From Leptolyngbya sp. Prado105 (GTDB lineage Bacteria > Cyanobacteriota > Cyanobacteriia > Leptolyngbyales > Leptolyngbyaceae), in assembly GCA_025454375.1 (NCBI GenBank), contig JALOOO010000004.1:1-60750 (forward strand): a stretch of DNA of 60,750 bases, in the 5' to 3' direction. Positions 18,220-26,685 of the stretch are shown in pieces; the first letter of the stretch is position 1; each line of letters begins with the position of its first letter. The translations under genes were made by a program, and so were the position numbers. The notes beneath the pieces were generated by a model that saw nothing but the letters and a program-made list of their open reading frames with translations, was not told the origin of the DNA and ran no database searches.

Positions 18220-18426
18220 ACCATACCTCAGTGTTGCTCCAACTTATATTATGTTGCAAAAGTTGAATTGATTTCGATGTAACTTTACAAGGATTTCCAT
18301 AGAAAAATCTTGAGGCTTTCCAGACTCTTCTACCCAATGTCAAAGATTAAAACTTCTCTATGTCTTTAGAAGTATCTACACGATCGTCTTTTAAGTTATT
18401 CCTAGTCCTTGTACTTTTGCGAACTC

Positions 18427-18924
18427 GTGTTTGACTATTTGCCTCCGCTCAATGAGCATAATTTACCGTATCCCGACACGATTCATCCGATTGTGGTGCA
18501 TTTCGTGATCGCAATGGTGCTGTTTGCTTTTGTTTGCGATATTGCTGGCTACGTTACTCGTAATCCGAAACTGGCTGAGGTCAGTTGGTGGAACTTATTT
18601 TTTTCCACGATCGCGATTTTTATCGCAGTAATTTTTGGACAGGTTGAGGCGGGGCTGGCAGAGCCTTACAGTGCAGCAGTGGCAACGCTGAATTTACATA
18701 CGTTACTCGGATGGTCATTGTCTGGAATCCTGGCAGCGATCACCGGATGGCGCTATGTCATTCGATCTCAGAATCAGCCACAATTGCCGATACCTTACCT
18801 GATTGCAAGTGTTATTTTAGTCACTTTAGTTGTGGTTCAGACCTATCTCGGTGATTTAGTCGTGTGGGTGTATGGATTGCATACGGTTCCGGTTGTAGAA
18901 GCGGCGAGAGGAAGCAAGATATGA
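18427..18924 (+). CDS. DUF2231 membrane protein (first of pair, oxidase operon)
   Basis: 165 aa from GTG 18427 (FDYLPPLNEHNLPYPDTIHP); a TTG at 18409 is also in frame and the start is uncertain because neither has a clear ribosome-binding site. Four transmembrane helices, with the DUF2231 hallmark DTIHPIVVHFVIAMVLFAFV at the first helix and a His near helix 3 (LHTLLGWSLSG). In cyanobacteria such proteins are found next to the alternative respiratory oxidase, as here. The conserved His residues could bind haem, but this is not shown. The stop overlaps the next start (ATGA). Confidence 0.78.
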   Translation: MFDYLPPLNEHNLPYPDTIHPIVVHFVIAMVLFAFVCDIAGYVTRNPKLAEVSWWNLFFSTIAIFIAVIFGQVEAGLAEPYSAAVATLNLHTLLGWSLSGILAAITGWRYVIRSQNQPQLPIPYLIASVILVTLVVVQTYLGDLVVWVYGLHTVPVVEAARGSKI

Positions 18925-19517
18925 ATCAACTCGATCAGTTAGCCGAACAACTAGGAACAAATCATTTGCCCTACGTTGTGCCGATTCATCCGAATCTGGT
19001 GCATTTAACCTTGGGATTGTTCATTGTTGCGATCGCGTTTGATATCGTGGCAGTTCTGTTTCCAGTTGAGAAACCGTTGTTCAAATATTTAGCGATTCCA
19101 GCGACGCGATCGGGATTGTTTGATGTCGGTTGGTACAACATGCTGGGCGCGGCTGTGATTACTTTTTTCACGGTGGCATCCGGATTTTATGAGATTTTGC
19201 TCGCTGATCCTGTCCCCAATGTAAAAAGTGCTTGGGGATTAGGATCACTCGAAACTATGTTATGGCATGGAGTTGGAGGAGTTCTGCTGTTAACTCTAAT
19301 TGTTGGCATGACAGTGTGGCGAGGTTTTCAACGATTTGCATGGCGTAAAGACATGGCACGTCAAGTGCAGTGGAGCTACATCGCAGTAGGATTAGTCATC
19401 TTTGCCATTATGTTTTGGCAAGGAACATTAGGCGCACATTTAGGCGGCGAATTTGGCATTCATACTACGGCAGATCAGTTGATTAAAGCAGGCGAAAACC
19501 CAGATCTTCGACTCTAA
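18921..19517 (+). CDS. DUF2231 membrane protein (second of pair, oxidase operon)
   Basis: 198 aa from ATG 18921, overlapping the previous stop by 4 bp. Same family as its neighbour: VVPIHPNLVHLTLGLFIVAIA carries the HP-x-VH motif, and further His residues occur in the third helix region (MLWHGVGGVLLL) and near the C-terminus (GAHLGGEFGIHT). Four predicted transmembrane helices. Translational coupling and co-occurrence suggest the two form a heteromeric membrane partner or assembly factor of the oxidase encoded immediately downstream (7-bp gap). Confidence 0.8.
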   Translation: MNQLDQLAEQLGTNHLPYVVPIHPNLVHLTLGLFIVAIAFDIVAVLFPVEKPLFKYLAIPATRSGLFDVGWYNMLGAAVITFFTVASGFYEILLADPVPNVKSAWGLGSLETMLWHGVGGVLLLTLIVGMTVWRGFQRFAWRKDMARQVQWSYIAVGLVIFAIMFWQGTLGAHLGGEFGIHTTADQLIKAGENPDLRL

Positions 19518-19524
19518 AAAGCTT

Positions 19525-20451
19525 ATGAAACTTCGAGCAATTTTATCTTTGTCTTTATTTATTGGGTTTTTGACGATCGCAAGTCTCTGGACAGCCCAGC
19601 AAGCTCCTTCTTGGTTCCCTCCTCAAGCTTCGGCTGAGTCAAAGCTAATTGATGGTCTGTTTAGTACTTTGACCGGGATCGGAACCTTTATTCTGCTAGG
19701 AATCACGCTGATTCTCCTCTATGCAGTTCTGTTTCAGCGTGCCGAAAAATATGATTCGAGCGATGGTCCTGCGATCGAGGGAAATGTTCCGCTCGAAATT
19801 GCTTGGACAGCGATTCCATTGTTCTTAGTGCTGTGGATTGCATTTCATAGCTATGAGATTTATGAGACGATGGGCATTCGAGGTCCGATGGAGATTGTGC
19901 ATCTGCATCACCCGATGGAAATGCAGGCAGCTTATGCGGCTCCAGTCGAGCAGCCCGTGAGGGAAACCATTGATGTCACAGCAAAACAATGGGCTTGGGT
20001 GTTTCAGTATCCAGAACAGAAAGTAACGAGTACTGAATTGCATTTGCCGATTGATCGGCGAATTCGTCTGACAATGCACTCAGATGATGTGATCCACGGA
20101 TTCTTCGTCCCTGCTTTTCGGATCAAGCAGGATGTGATCCCCAATAAAACGATCGAGTTTGAGTTTACGCCAATTCGGACAGGAACTTATCGATTGCGAG
20201 ATTCAATGTATAGCGGAACCTACTTTGCTGCGAATCAGGCAGATATCGTTGTGGAATCGCTGCAAGACTATGAAAAATGGTTAGCCGATGCTGCAAGTCG
20301 CACGCCTTCGGCAGCGTATAACCAAGCCGCAGATGAATACGATCGCGCAGGTGAAAAAGCCTTAGTTCGAGGGTGGAAATCTATCCCGCCTGCGGCTCCG
20401 CCTGTTGTGAATTTTGCACCAAAACAAGAACCGACTAGCCCTCCTGCCTAA
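19525..20451 (+). CDS. ctaCII: Alternative (ARTO-type) terminal oxidase subunit II, lacking CuA
   Basis: 308 aa. N-terminal signal/anchor (residues 1-30), a second helix (~48-72) and a third (~90-108), then a cupredoxin domain (~148-250). The domain keeps the fold markers (AKQWAWVFQYPE, HGFFVPAFRIKQDVIP, GTYRLRDSMYSG) but has no Cys at all in the loop where canonical subunit II has CxxxCGxxHxxM. The CuA site is therefore absent. In Synechocystis this defines the alternative respiratory terminal oxidase, proposed to take electrons from quinol rather than cytochrome c. Followed by subunit I after 3 bp. Confidence 0.88.
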   Translation: MKLRAILSLSLFIGFLTIASLWTAQQAPSWFPPQASAESKLIDGLFSTLTGIGTFILLGITLILLYAVLFQRAEKYDSSDGPAIEGNVPLEIAWTAIPLFLVLWIAFHSYEIYETMGIRGPMEIVHLHHPMEMQAAYAAPVEQPVRETIDVTAKQWAWVFQYPEQKVTSTELHLPIDRRIRLTMHSDDVIHGFFVPAFRIKQDVIPNKTIEFEFTPIRTGTYRLRDSMYSGTYFAANQADIVVESLQDYEKWLADAASRTPSAAYNQAADEYDRAGEKALVRGWKSIPPAAPPVVNFAPKQEPTSPPA

Positions 20452-20454
20452 CCT

Positions 20455-22113
20455 ATGACAAATGCTCCCCCTGAAGCGATCGGGACTGTTCGCGAACAGC
20501 CATATCCCGGTGCGCCTGATAACTGGAAACGGTTTTTTACCTTTAGTACTGACCATAAAGTGATTGGGATTCAGTACATTGTGACTTCGTTTGTGTTCTT
20601 CTTGATCGGAGGACTACTCTCAATGGTGATGCGAGGAGAACTCGTCACACCAGATTCAGATTTAGTCGATCGCACGATTTACAACGCATTGTTCACGATG
20701 CACGGCTCGATCATGCTGTTTCTCTGGACATTTCCGATCTTAGTGGGACTGGGAAACTATCTTGTGCCCTTGATGATTGGGGCGAGAGATATGGCATTTC
20801 CACGATTGAACGCGGTGTCATTTTGGATGATCCCAGTCGTGGGAATTTTGATGCTGGCAAGCTTTCTTGTTCCCGGGGGTCCTTCTCAATCGGGGTGGTG
20901 GGCTTATCCACCTGTGAGCTTACAAAATCCGACTGGAAACTTGATCAATGGTCAGGTGCTATGGATTCTAGCCGTCGCAATTTCTGGCGTATCTTCGATT
21001 ATGGGTGGCGTGAACTTTGTCACGACGATTTTTAGAATGCGTGCGCCTGGAATGACGTGGTTCAAAACGCCAGCATTCGTTTGGGCGGTCTTGGCGGCAC
21101 AGTTAATTCAACTCTATGGATTGCCTGCTTTGACCGCGGGAGCCGTCATGCTGCTTTTTGATCTCACAGTTGGGACGAGCTTTTTTGCTCCAGAGCGCGG
21201 CGGAAATCCGATTCTCTACCAGCATTTTTTCTGGTTCTACTCGCATCCTGCCGTGTATGTGATGATTTTGCCTGTGTTTGGGGTTTTCTCGGAAGTGTTT
21301 CCGGTCTATGCGAGAAAGCCGCTGTTTGGCTATCGGATTGTTGCAGTTTCGTCGCTGTTGATTACGGCAGTTAGCGCGATCGTCTGGGTACATCACATGT
21401 ATACCAGTGGCACTCCGGGCTGGATGCGAATGCTGTTCATGCTTACTACGATGTTAGTCGCTGTCCCCACTGGCGTGAAGGTTTTTGCCTGGGTCGCGAC
21501 GATTTGGGGCGGCAAGCTGCGACTGACGACTGCAATGCTGTTTGCATTAGGGGGACTGACGAATTTTGTGTTTGCTGGAATTACGGGTGTGATGCTGGCT
21601 TCAGTCCCGATCGACATTCATGTGAACAATACTTACTTTGTGGTCGGGCATTTTCATTATGTAATTTATGGCGCGATCGTATTCGGAATCTATGCAGCGC
21701 TCTATCACTGGTTCCCGAAAATGACGGGGCGGATGTACTATGAAGGATTAGGCAAACTTCACTTTGCGCTGACATTTTTGGGCACATTTCTCTGCTTTGT
21801 GCCCATGCACTTTTCAGGACTAATGGGAATGCCTCGAAGAGTCGCCTCCTATGATCCTGAATTCGCATTTTGGAATGTGCTAGCAAGTTTAGGCGGATTT
21901 TTACTCGGAATCTCAACGTTACCGTTTATTCTCAATATGGTGAGTTCCTGGATTTTAGGAGAGAAAGCGCCAAGCAATCCTTGGAATGCGATCGGGTTAG
22001 AGTGGCTGACGACTTCTCCGCCTCCGGTTGAGAACTTCGAGAAGATTCCGACCGTGATTTCTCCACCTTACGGTTACGGCACAAATAAACCTTTGATCGC
22101 AGAACAGGAGTAG
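20455..22113 (+). CDS. ctaDII: Alternative terminal oxidase subunit I (A2-type haem-copper oxidase)
   Basis: 552 aa with 12 transmembrane helices. Haem and CuB ligands are complete: His83 (MHGSIM), His264 (YSHPAVY), His313-His314 (VHHMY), His399 and His401 (GHFHYV); the cross-linked Tyr268 is present. The D-channel glutamate of A1 oxidases (HPEV) is replaced: the helix reads YSHPAVY, the motif of A2-type oxidases where Tyr-Ser substitutes for the Glu. The K-channel Lys (PTGVKVFAW) is kept. It reduces O2 to water and pumps protons in the cytoplasmic or thylakoid membrane. Confidence 0.93.
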   Translation: MTNAPPEAIGTVREQPYPGAPDNWKRFFTFSTDHKVIGIQYIVTSFVFFLIGGLLSMVMRGELVTPDSDLVDRTIYNALFTMHGSIMLFLWTFPILVGLGNYLVPLMIGARDMAFPRLNAVSFWMIPVVGILMLASFLVPGGPSQSGWWAYPPVSLQNPTGNLINGQVLWILAVAISGVSSIMGGVNFVTTIFRMRAPGMTWFKTPAFVWAVLAAQLIQLYGLPALTAGAVMLLFDLTVGTSFFAPERGGNPILYQHFFWFYSHPAVYVMILPVFGVFSEVFPVYARKPLFGYRIVAVSSLLITAVSAIVWVHHMYTSGTPGWMRMLFMLTTMLVAVPTGVKVFAWVATIWGGKLRLTTAMLFALGGLTNFVFAGITGVMLASVPIDIHVNNTYFVVGHFHYVIYGAIVFGIYAALYHWFPKMTGRMYYEGLGKLHFALTFLGTFLCFVPMHFSGLMGMPRRVASYDPEFAFWNVLASLGGFLLGISTLPFILNMVSSWILGEKAPSNPWNAIGLEWLTTSPPPVENFEKIPTVISPPYGYGTNKPLIAEQE

Positions 22114-22119
22114 AAAGCC

Positions 22120-22728
22120 ATGACCGCAGAACAGTCGCTTGCGAAGTCTGTTGAAGCTGAGATTCGAGCAGAACAGGAACATGATGAAGCAGGAAATAGT
22201 AAGTTCGGCTTTATTGTGTTTTTACTATCCGAGAGTGTGATCTTTCTGAGCTTTTTTGCTGGCTACATTGTCTATAAAACGACGACACCGGATTGGTATC
22301 CTGTCGGTGTTACTGGACTTGAGACGAAAGATCCCTTGATCAATACGTTCATTCTGGTGTCGAGTAGCTTTGTAATCTATGTGGCTGAGCGATATCTACA
22401 CGATCAAAAGCTCTGGGGCTTTCGGATCTTTCTCCTCGCGACGATGGCAATGGGAGGTTACTTTCTCTATGGTCAAGCGATCGAGTGGAGTCATCTCTCA
22501 TTCGGCTTTACGACGGGCTTGTTTGGAGGTTCGTTCTACTTACTCACTGGATTTCACGGGTTACATGTTCTGACAGGCATTCTGCTGCAAGTTGTGATGC
22601 TGGGTCGATCGTTTATTCCGGGCAACTATGATGCGGGTTTTTTTGGGGTCGAAGCAACGTCGCTTTTTTGGCACTTTGTCGATGTGATTTGGATTATTTT
22701 GTACGTTCTGATCTATGTGTGGCAGTAG
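22120..22728 (+). CDS. ctaEII: Alternative terminal oxidase subunit III
   Basis: 202 aa with five predicted transmembrane helices, the short cyanobacterial/bacterial form of cytochrome oxidase subunit III. Family markers: the Glu in FLLSESVIFLSFFAGY, GSFYLLTGFHGLHVLTGI with the conserved His pair, and FWHFVDVIWIILYVLIYVWQ at the end. Begins 7 bp after subunit I and is followed after 16 bp by a GMC oxidoreductase, so it lies mid-operon. Confidence 0.92.
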   Translation: MTAEQSLAKSVEAEIRAEQEHDEAGNSKFGFIVFLLSESVIFLSFFAGYIVYKTTTPDWYPVGVTGLETKDPLINTFILVSSSFVIYVAERYLHDQKLWGFRIFLLATMAMGGYFLYGQAIEWSHLSFGFTTGLFGGSFYLLTGFHGLHVLTGILLQVVMLGRSFIPGNYDAGFFGVEATSLFWHFVDVIWIILYVLIYVWQ

Positions 22729-22743
22729 CTCTGGAGCAGTCTG

Positions 22744-24246
22744 ATGATTGTAGATGATCAATACTATGATGTGATTATTGTCGGGACAGGAGCAGGCGGC
22801 GGAACTCTAGCCCGCAAGCTTGCCCCGACGGGTAAAAAGATTCTGATTTTAGAACGGGGCGAATTTTTAGCAAAAGAAAGCTCAGAAGTTCAAGGTTCAG
22901 AACTGTTCAAAAAAGAGCAATTTCACGCCCCAGAGCAATGGTACGACGAGAATGGAGAGCCATTTTACCCGCAAACGAACTACGGTGTCGGGGGTAATAC
23001 CAAAATCTATAGCGGTGTTTTGATGCGAATGCGAGAGCGTGATTTTGAAACCGTGCAGCATCAAAACGGCATTTCTCCCGAATGGGGCTTGAAGTATAGT
23101 GATTTTGAGCCATACTATAGCGAAGCTGAGCAACTCTACCAGGTGCGGGGTAAATCTGGCGGTGACCCCACTGAACCGCTACATAGTAAAGACTATCTAT
23201 TCCCTGAGGTTGCTCACGAATCGCATATCCAAGCAGTCTGTGATGGACTCTCCGAGCAAGGCTTACATCCTGCTTATTTGCCTTTGGGATTAGGCGATCA
23301 GGGGCGCACTGATTCTGAAGATACGGGAGTTACGCCTGCTCTGAAGTTTGAGAATGTTACTTTGAAAACTTCGGCTCAAGTCGTTTCTCTGCATACAAAT
23401 CCTGCTGGCACAGTGGTTAAAGCGGTTCAAGCGAAGATCGGGGGTGAGTCTTATCTTTTCTTGGGTGACATTGTGGTGCTGTCCTGTGGGGCGATTAATT
23501 CAGCCGCATTGTTGCTACGATCGAGAAATGAAAAGCACCCGAACGGCATTGCGAACCGTTCTGATCAAGTCGGACGCAACTTAATGAAACAACAGCTTTC
23601 GGTTGTTGTGCAACTCATGGCAGATGCAAATTCTGGCTTGTTTCAGCGAACGGTGAGCGTGAATGATTTCTACTGGGGGGACAAAGATTATGCCTACCCG
23701 ATGGGACATGTGCAAAACTCTGGTGGCATCTTACAGGATGTAATTTTTACTGAAGCACCTCCGATTCTTTCCCTACTTTCGCGCGTGCTGCCTGATTTTG
23801 GCTTGCGTCAATTAGCAACTCGATCGCTCGGGTGGTGGTTGCAAACTGAAGACTTACCGAATCCGAATAATCGAGTCCGCTATGTCGGAGAAAAGCTGCA
23901 TCTCGATTTCACACCCAGCAATGTGGAAGCCCACGATCGCTTAGTATATCGCTGGATTGATGTGTTGAAAAAAGTCGAAGCTTCGCAGCCTTCGGTGTTT
24001 AATCGAACGGCGCATCCTCGTAGCGATATGCCTGTGGCGGTGGTCGCGCATCAGTGTGGGACTTGTCGATTTGGTGAAGATCCGCAGACTTCTGTGTTGG
24101 ATCTCAACTGTCGCGCTCATGAGGTGGAAAATCTCTATGTTGTGGATAGTAGCTTTTTTCCGTCGAGTTCGAGTGTGAGTCCGGGATTGACGGTGATTGC
24201 GAATGCGTTGCGGGTTGGGGAGCATTTAATCGATCAGATGAAGTAG
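22744..24246 (+). CDS. GMC-family FAD-dependent oxidoreductase
   Basis: 500 aa. The FAD-binding Rossmann motif is at residues ~10-37 (VIIVGTGAGGGTLARKLA then ILILERG). GGNTKIYSGVLMRMRERDF matches the FAD-flanking GMC region, and the C-terminal GMC box HQCGTCRFGEDP with VVDSSFFPSSSSVSPGLT contains the catalytic-region His. No signal peptide. Such enzymes oxidise alcohol groups (choline, sugars and related); the substrate here cannot be assigned. Its position 16 bp after ctaEII suggests co-transcription and a possible electron path from its substrate to the quinone pool and oxidase; this is inference. Confidence 0.82.
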   Translation: MIVDDQYYDVIIVGTGAGGGTLARKLAPTGKKILILERGEFLAKESSEVQGSELFKKEQFHAPEQWYDENGEPFYPQTNYGVGGNTKIYSGVLMRMRERDFETVQHQNGISPEWGLKYSDFEPYYSEAEQLYQVRGKSGGDPTEPLHSKDYLFPEVAHESHIQAVCDGLSEQGLHPAYLPLGLGDQGRTDSEDTGVTPALKFENVTLKTSAQVVSLHTNPAGTVVKAVQAKIGGESYLFLGDIVVLSCGAINSAALLLRSRNEKHPNGIANRSDQVGRNLMKQQLSVVVQLMADANSGLFQRTVSVNDFYWGDKDYAYPMGHVQNSGGILQDVIFTEAPPILSLLSRVLPDFGLRQLATRSLGWWLQTEDLPNPNNRVRYVGEKLHLDFTPSNVEAHDRLVYRWIDVLKKVEASQPSVFNRTAHPRSDMPVAVVAHQCGTCRFGEDPQTSVLDLNCRAHEVENLYVVDSSFFPSSSSVSPGLTVIANALRVGEHLIDQMK

Positions 24247-24276
24247 CTCCTTTGCTTTGAGGGTAAGAACTCGGTA

Positions 24277-24378
24277 CTATAGCAGTTTTAAATTAGTCGT
24301 GAAACGCAGAATCTGTTGTGCCGCCAAAGGGCTACGAAGCACTCAATCCTGTTTACACCTGATTTAGAATTGCTGTAG
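24277..24378. repeat. MITE-like interspersed repeat, copy B
   Basis: A ~102-bp non-coding element. The left end CTATAGCAGTTTTAAATTAG and right end CTGATTTAGAATTGCTGTAG are imperfect terminal inverted repeats (about 17 of 20 positions). The left end matches copy A over its first ~24 bases with three differences, and both share a downstream GTTGTGCC/ATTGTGCC block. It fills most of the gap between the GMC gene and the glycosyltransferase operon, which converge. Confidence 0.65.
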
Positions 24379-24403
24379 ATCACCGTAGCCAATCGATTTG
24401 CTA

Positions 24404-25480
24404 CTAATCCTTAGGGCGATCGACGATCAATCTAGGCTTAGGTGGAGCAGACAGCACAGATTCCCAAAGAGCGCGATATTTTGCAGCCATTGCTTCTGAT
24501 GTCCATTGTTCCAAAGCATCTTGACGCGCTTGCTGCCCGAGTTTTATTCTCAATTCAGACTGATCACGAAACTGTGCTAAGGCTCGAGCAAGTCCATTAA
24601 TGTCGTTTTTCTCAATCAGCAATCCGGTTCTATCAGGGACGATCGCTTCTGGCATACTTCCGACACGAGTTGCGATGACAGGCTTTTCCGCGAGCATTGC
24701 TTCGACCATTGCAAGCGGGAAGCCTTCTGAGCGAGAGGGCATTGCGACAACATCAAATTCTGCTAGGTGAGCGCGGGGATGATCAACCCAACCGCGAAAC
24801 TGAACTCGATCGCGAATTCCAAGCTCGATCGCTAATTTTTCTAGATTCGATCGTTCGTCTCCTTCGCCTAAAATCACGGCTTGAACCTTCTCAACTTGGG
24901 CGAGTGCTTGGAGTAAGATATCGTGTGCTTTCATTGCGTCTAATCGCCCAATGCTGCCAACAATCATGGGAGAACTCGATCGAGGGGGAGCAGGTGCAAC
25001 TGAATCGGGGACACCATTGGGGATTGAGAGGACTGAGTTGCGTCCTAGCGCGTAGAAATTTTCCATCAGTTCTGCGCTTTTTTGACCGACTGCGACATGG
25101 GCATCGACTCGGAGACAGAGTGCGCGAGTTGTCCAAAGTGTGGCTGCATCGGTTGTTCTTAAGGGAAGTTGATCGACTCGAAGGATGCGGAGTTGCGGCA
25201 GAAACAGAGCCGCTGTGAGTCCTAGCCGATTTGCCCAGGGGGTACAGCAGTTAAAATGAATGATATCGAACTTGCGGAAGACGCGCAGGTGATGTGCAAA
25301 GTTAGAGAGTTTGATCGGCTTTGAGTTGGGACGACATTTTGCGATCGCGTCAATGACAGGGGGGTGAATTCCAGCGATTGTAATTTGCATCTCAGGCGGA
25401 ACAGTTGCAAGCAAATTGCCTAAGCTGATCTCTGCTCCTCCAATTCCAGCAGCATCGGTGTAAACGAGAATGTGAGTCAT
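24404..25480 (-). CDS. Glycosyltransferase family 4 (distal gene of heptose/GT operon)
   Basis: 358 aa, GT-B fold. N-terminal domain begins ILVYTDAAGIGGAEISLGN, the glycine-rich acceptor loop; the C-terminal nucleotide-sugar domain has VGSIGRLDAMKAHDIL and the EX7E motif in SRSEGFPLAMVEAMLAEKPV (Glu spaced 8 apart). Retaining mechanism expected. Its start overlaps the preceding gene by 4 bp (ATGA). It is the last gene of the minus-strand operon. Donor and acceptor unknown. Confidence 0.87.
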   Translation of the reverse strand: MTHILVYTDAAGIGGAEISLGNLLATVPPEMQITIAGIHPPVIDAIAKCRPNSKPIKLSNFAHHLRVFRKFDIIHFNCCTPWANRLGLTAALFLPQLRILRVDQLPLRTTDAATLWTTRALCLRVDAHVAVGQKSAELMENFYALGRNSVLSIPNGVPDSVAPAPPRSSSPMIVGSIGRLDAMKAHDILLQALAQVEKVQAVILGEGDERSNLEKLAIELGIRDRVQFRGWVDHPRAHLAEFDVVAMPSRSEGFPLAMVEAMLAEKPVIATRVGSMPEAIVPDRTGLLIEKNDINGLARALAQFRDQSELRIKLGQQARQDALEQWTSEAMAAKYRALWESVLSAPPKPRLIVDRPKD

Positions 25481-26685
25481 TGTACCGCTTGATAAATCGC
25501 TAAATGTCGATCAGCAATGTTCTTCCAACTGAAATCTTGACTAAACTGCTGAGCCGCTTGGCTCAATCGATTTCTCAGGTCGTGATCTTCGAGAAGTAAA
25601 ATCAGCTTTTCGGCGAGAGCATCACTCGATCGAGTCAGGACAAGCTTTAATGCAGGATTGTTTTCTAACTTTGGATCGCTTGGAGTAGAGCGGGTTGCAA
25701 CAATCGGCAGAGCGTGAGCCATGAGTGCGAGTAAAGAACCACTCTTTAGCGTCACTCCATGATTGAAAGGGATCACGCCGATGTCAGAGCCTAAAAGCAT
25801 TTGAGAGACAGATTCGTTCTGCAAATAGCCTGTCATTTCTACAGCAGTGGTCAGTTTGAGGTCTTGGATCAGTTGCTTTAATTTGTTCCAATAGTTTTCT
25901 GCTTGCTCTCCCGGAAGTGATAAGCTCTCGACTCCTCCAATCAACAGTAACCGGGCTTGGGGATGACAAGTGAGAACCTGCTGAAAAGCGTGGAGCAGAA
26001 CTTCCAGTCCTTTAACTGGATGTAAGAAGCCGAAAAAAGCGATGACAGGCGTATCTGTTGACCAGTGATACGATTGGCGCAGATGTTGTCTCGACGAGCC
26101 TCGATCGAGCTTTGCAACCTCGACATTTGCGCCAATCGGAATCTGATGCAGTGAGGCTTTGAGATTTGGCAATCGGGTCTGAATCGTCGTTTGGGCGATT
26201 TCATTGGTTGTAATAATCGCATTGCTATAAGTTAGGAGAAATCCATCTTCTCGATCCCACCAGCCGCGATTCTGTCCCCACATTTTCAAGTGTTCTATCC
26301 ATTGAGGTGGGATGCCTTGCGGTTGCCATTCCCACCAGCCGTATTCATGAATTGTTGTAATGATGGGCGCTTTAAACCTGAGCGATCGCAGTAGCGGAGG
26401 AAGTAAAAACATTGAGCGATCGAATTGATAAGTTCCCGCTGCATGTTGGATGTGTAGAATGTCGGTCTGAGTTTTACAAATCGCTTGGGCAAGAGGAAGT
26501 AAGTTTGCTATATTCCAATGTGCGATCGCGCCTTGAACAGTTGGATCAGAGGTTGCGGCTGCATGAGTGGTCAGAACCGTTGAGTGCATCCCACGCTGGG
26601 TTAGATAGTGTCTGAGATGGGCTGTATAGTCGGCAACACCACAATGCTCTGGTCGATAAGTTCCGGCGATAAAAGTAATGTTCAT
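25477..26685 (-). CDS. Glycosyltransferase family 4
   Basis: 402 aa. Starts MNITFIAGTYRPEHCGVADY, the form common in GT4 enzymes with an N-terminal GVADYT loop. The C-terminal half has FFGFLHPVKGLEVLLHAF and a region (IGVIPFNHGVTLKSGSLLAL) where the usual EX7E is weakly conserved, with Lys-Ser-Gly contacts as in mannosyltransferase-like members. Four-bp overlaps with neighbours on both sides show translational coupling. Confidence 0.83.
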   Translation of the reverse strand: MNITFIAGTYRPEHCGVADYTAHLRHYLTQRGMHSTVLTTHAAATSDPTVQGAIAHWNIANLLPLAQAICKTQTDILHIQHAAGTYQFDRSMFLLPPLLRSLRFKAPIITTIHEYGWWEWQPQGIPPQWIEHLKMWGQNRGWWDREDGFLLTYSNAIITTNEIAQTTIQTRLPNLKASLHQIPIGANVEVAKLDRGSSRQHLRQSYHWSTDTPVIAFFGFLHPVKGLEVLLHAFQQVLTCHPQARLLLIGGVESLSLPGEQAENYWNKLKQLIQDLKLTTAVEMTGYLQNESVSQMLLGSDIGVIPFNHGVTLKSGSLLALMAHALPIVATRSTPSDPKLENNPALKLVLTRSSDALAEKLILLLEDHDLRNRLSQAAQQFSQDFSWKNIADRHLAIYQAVQ

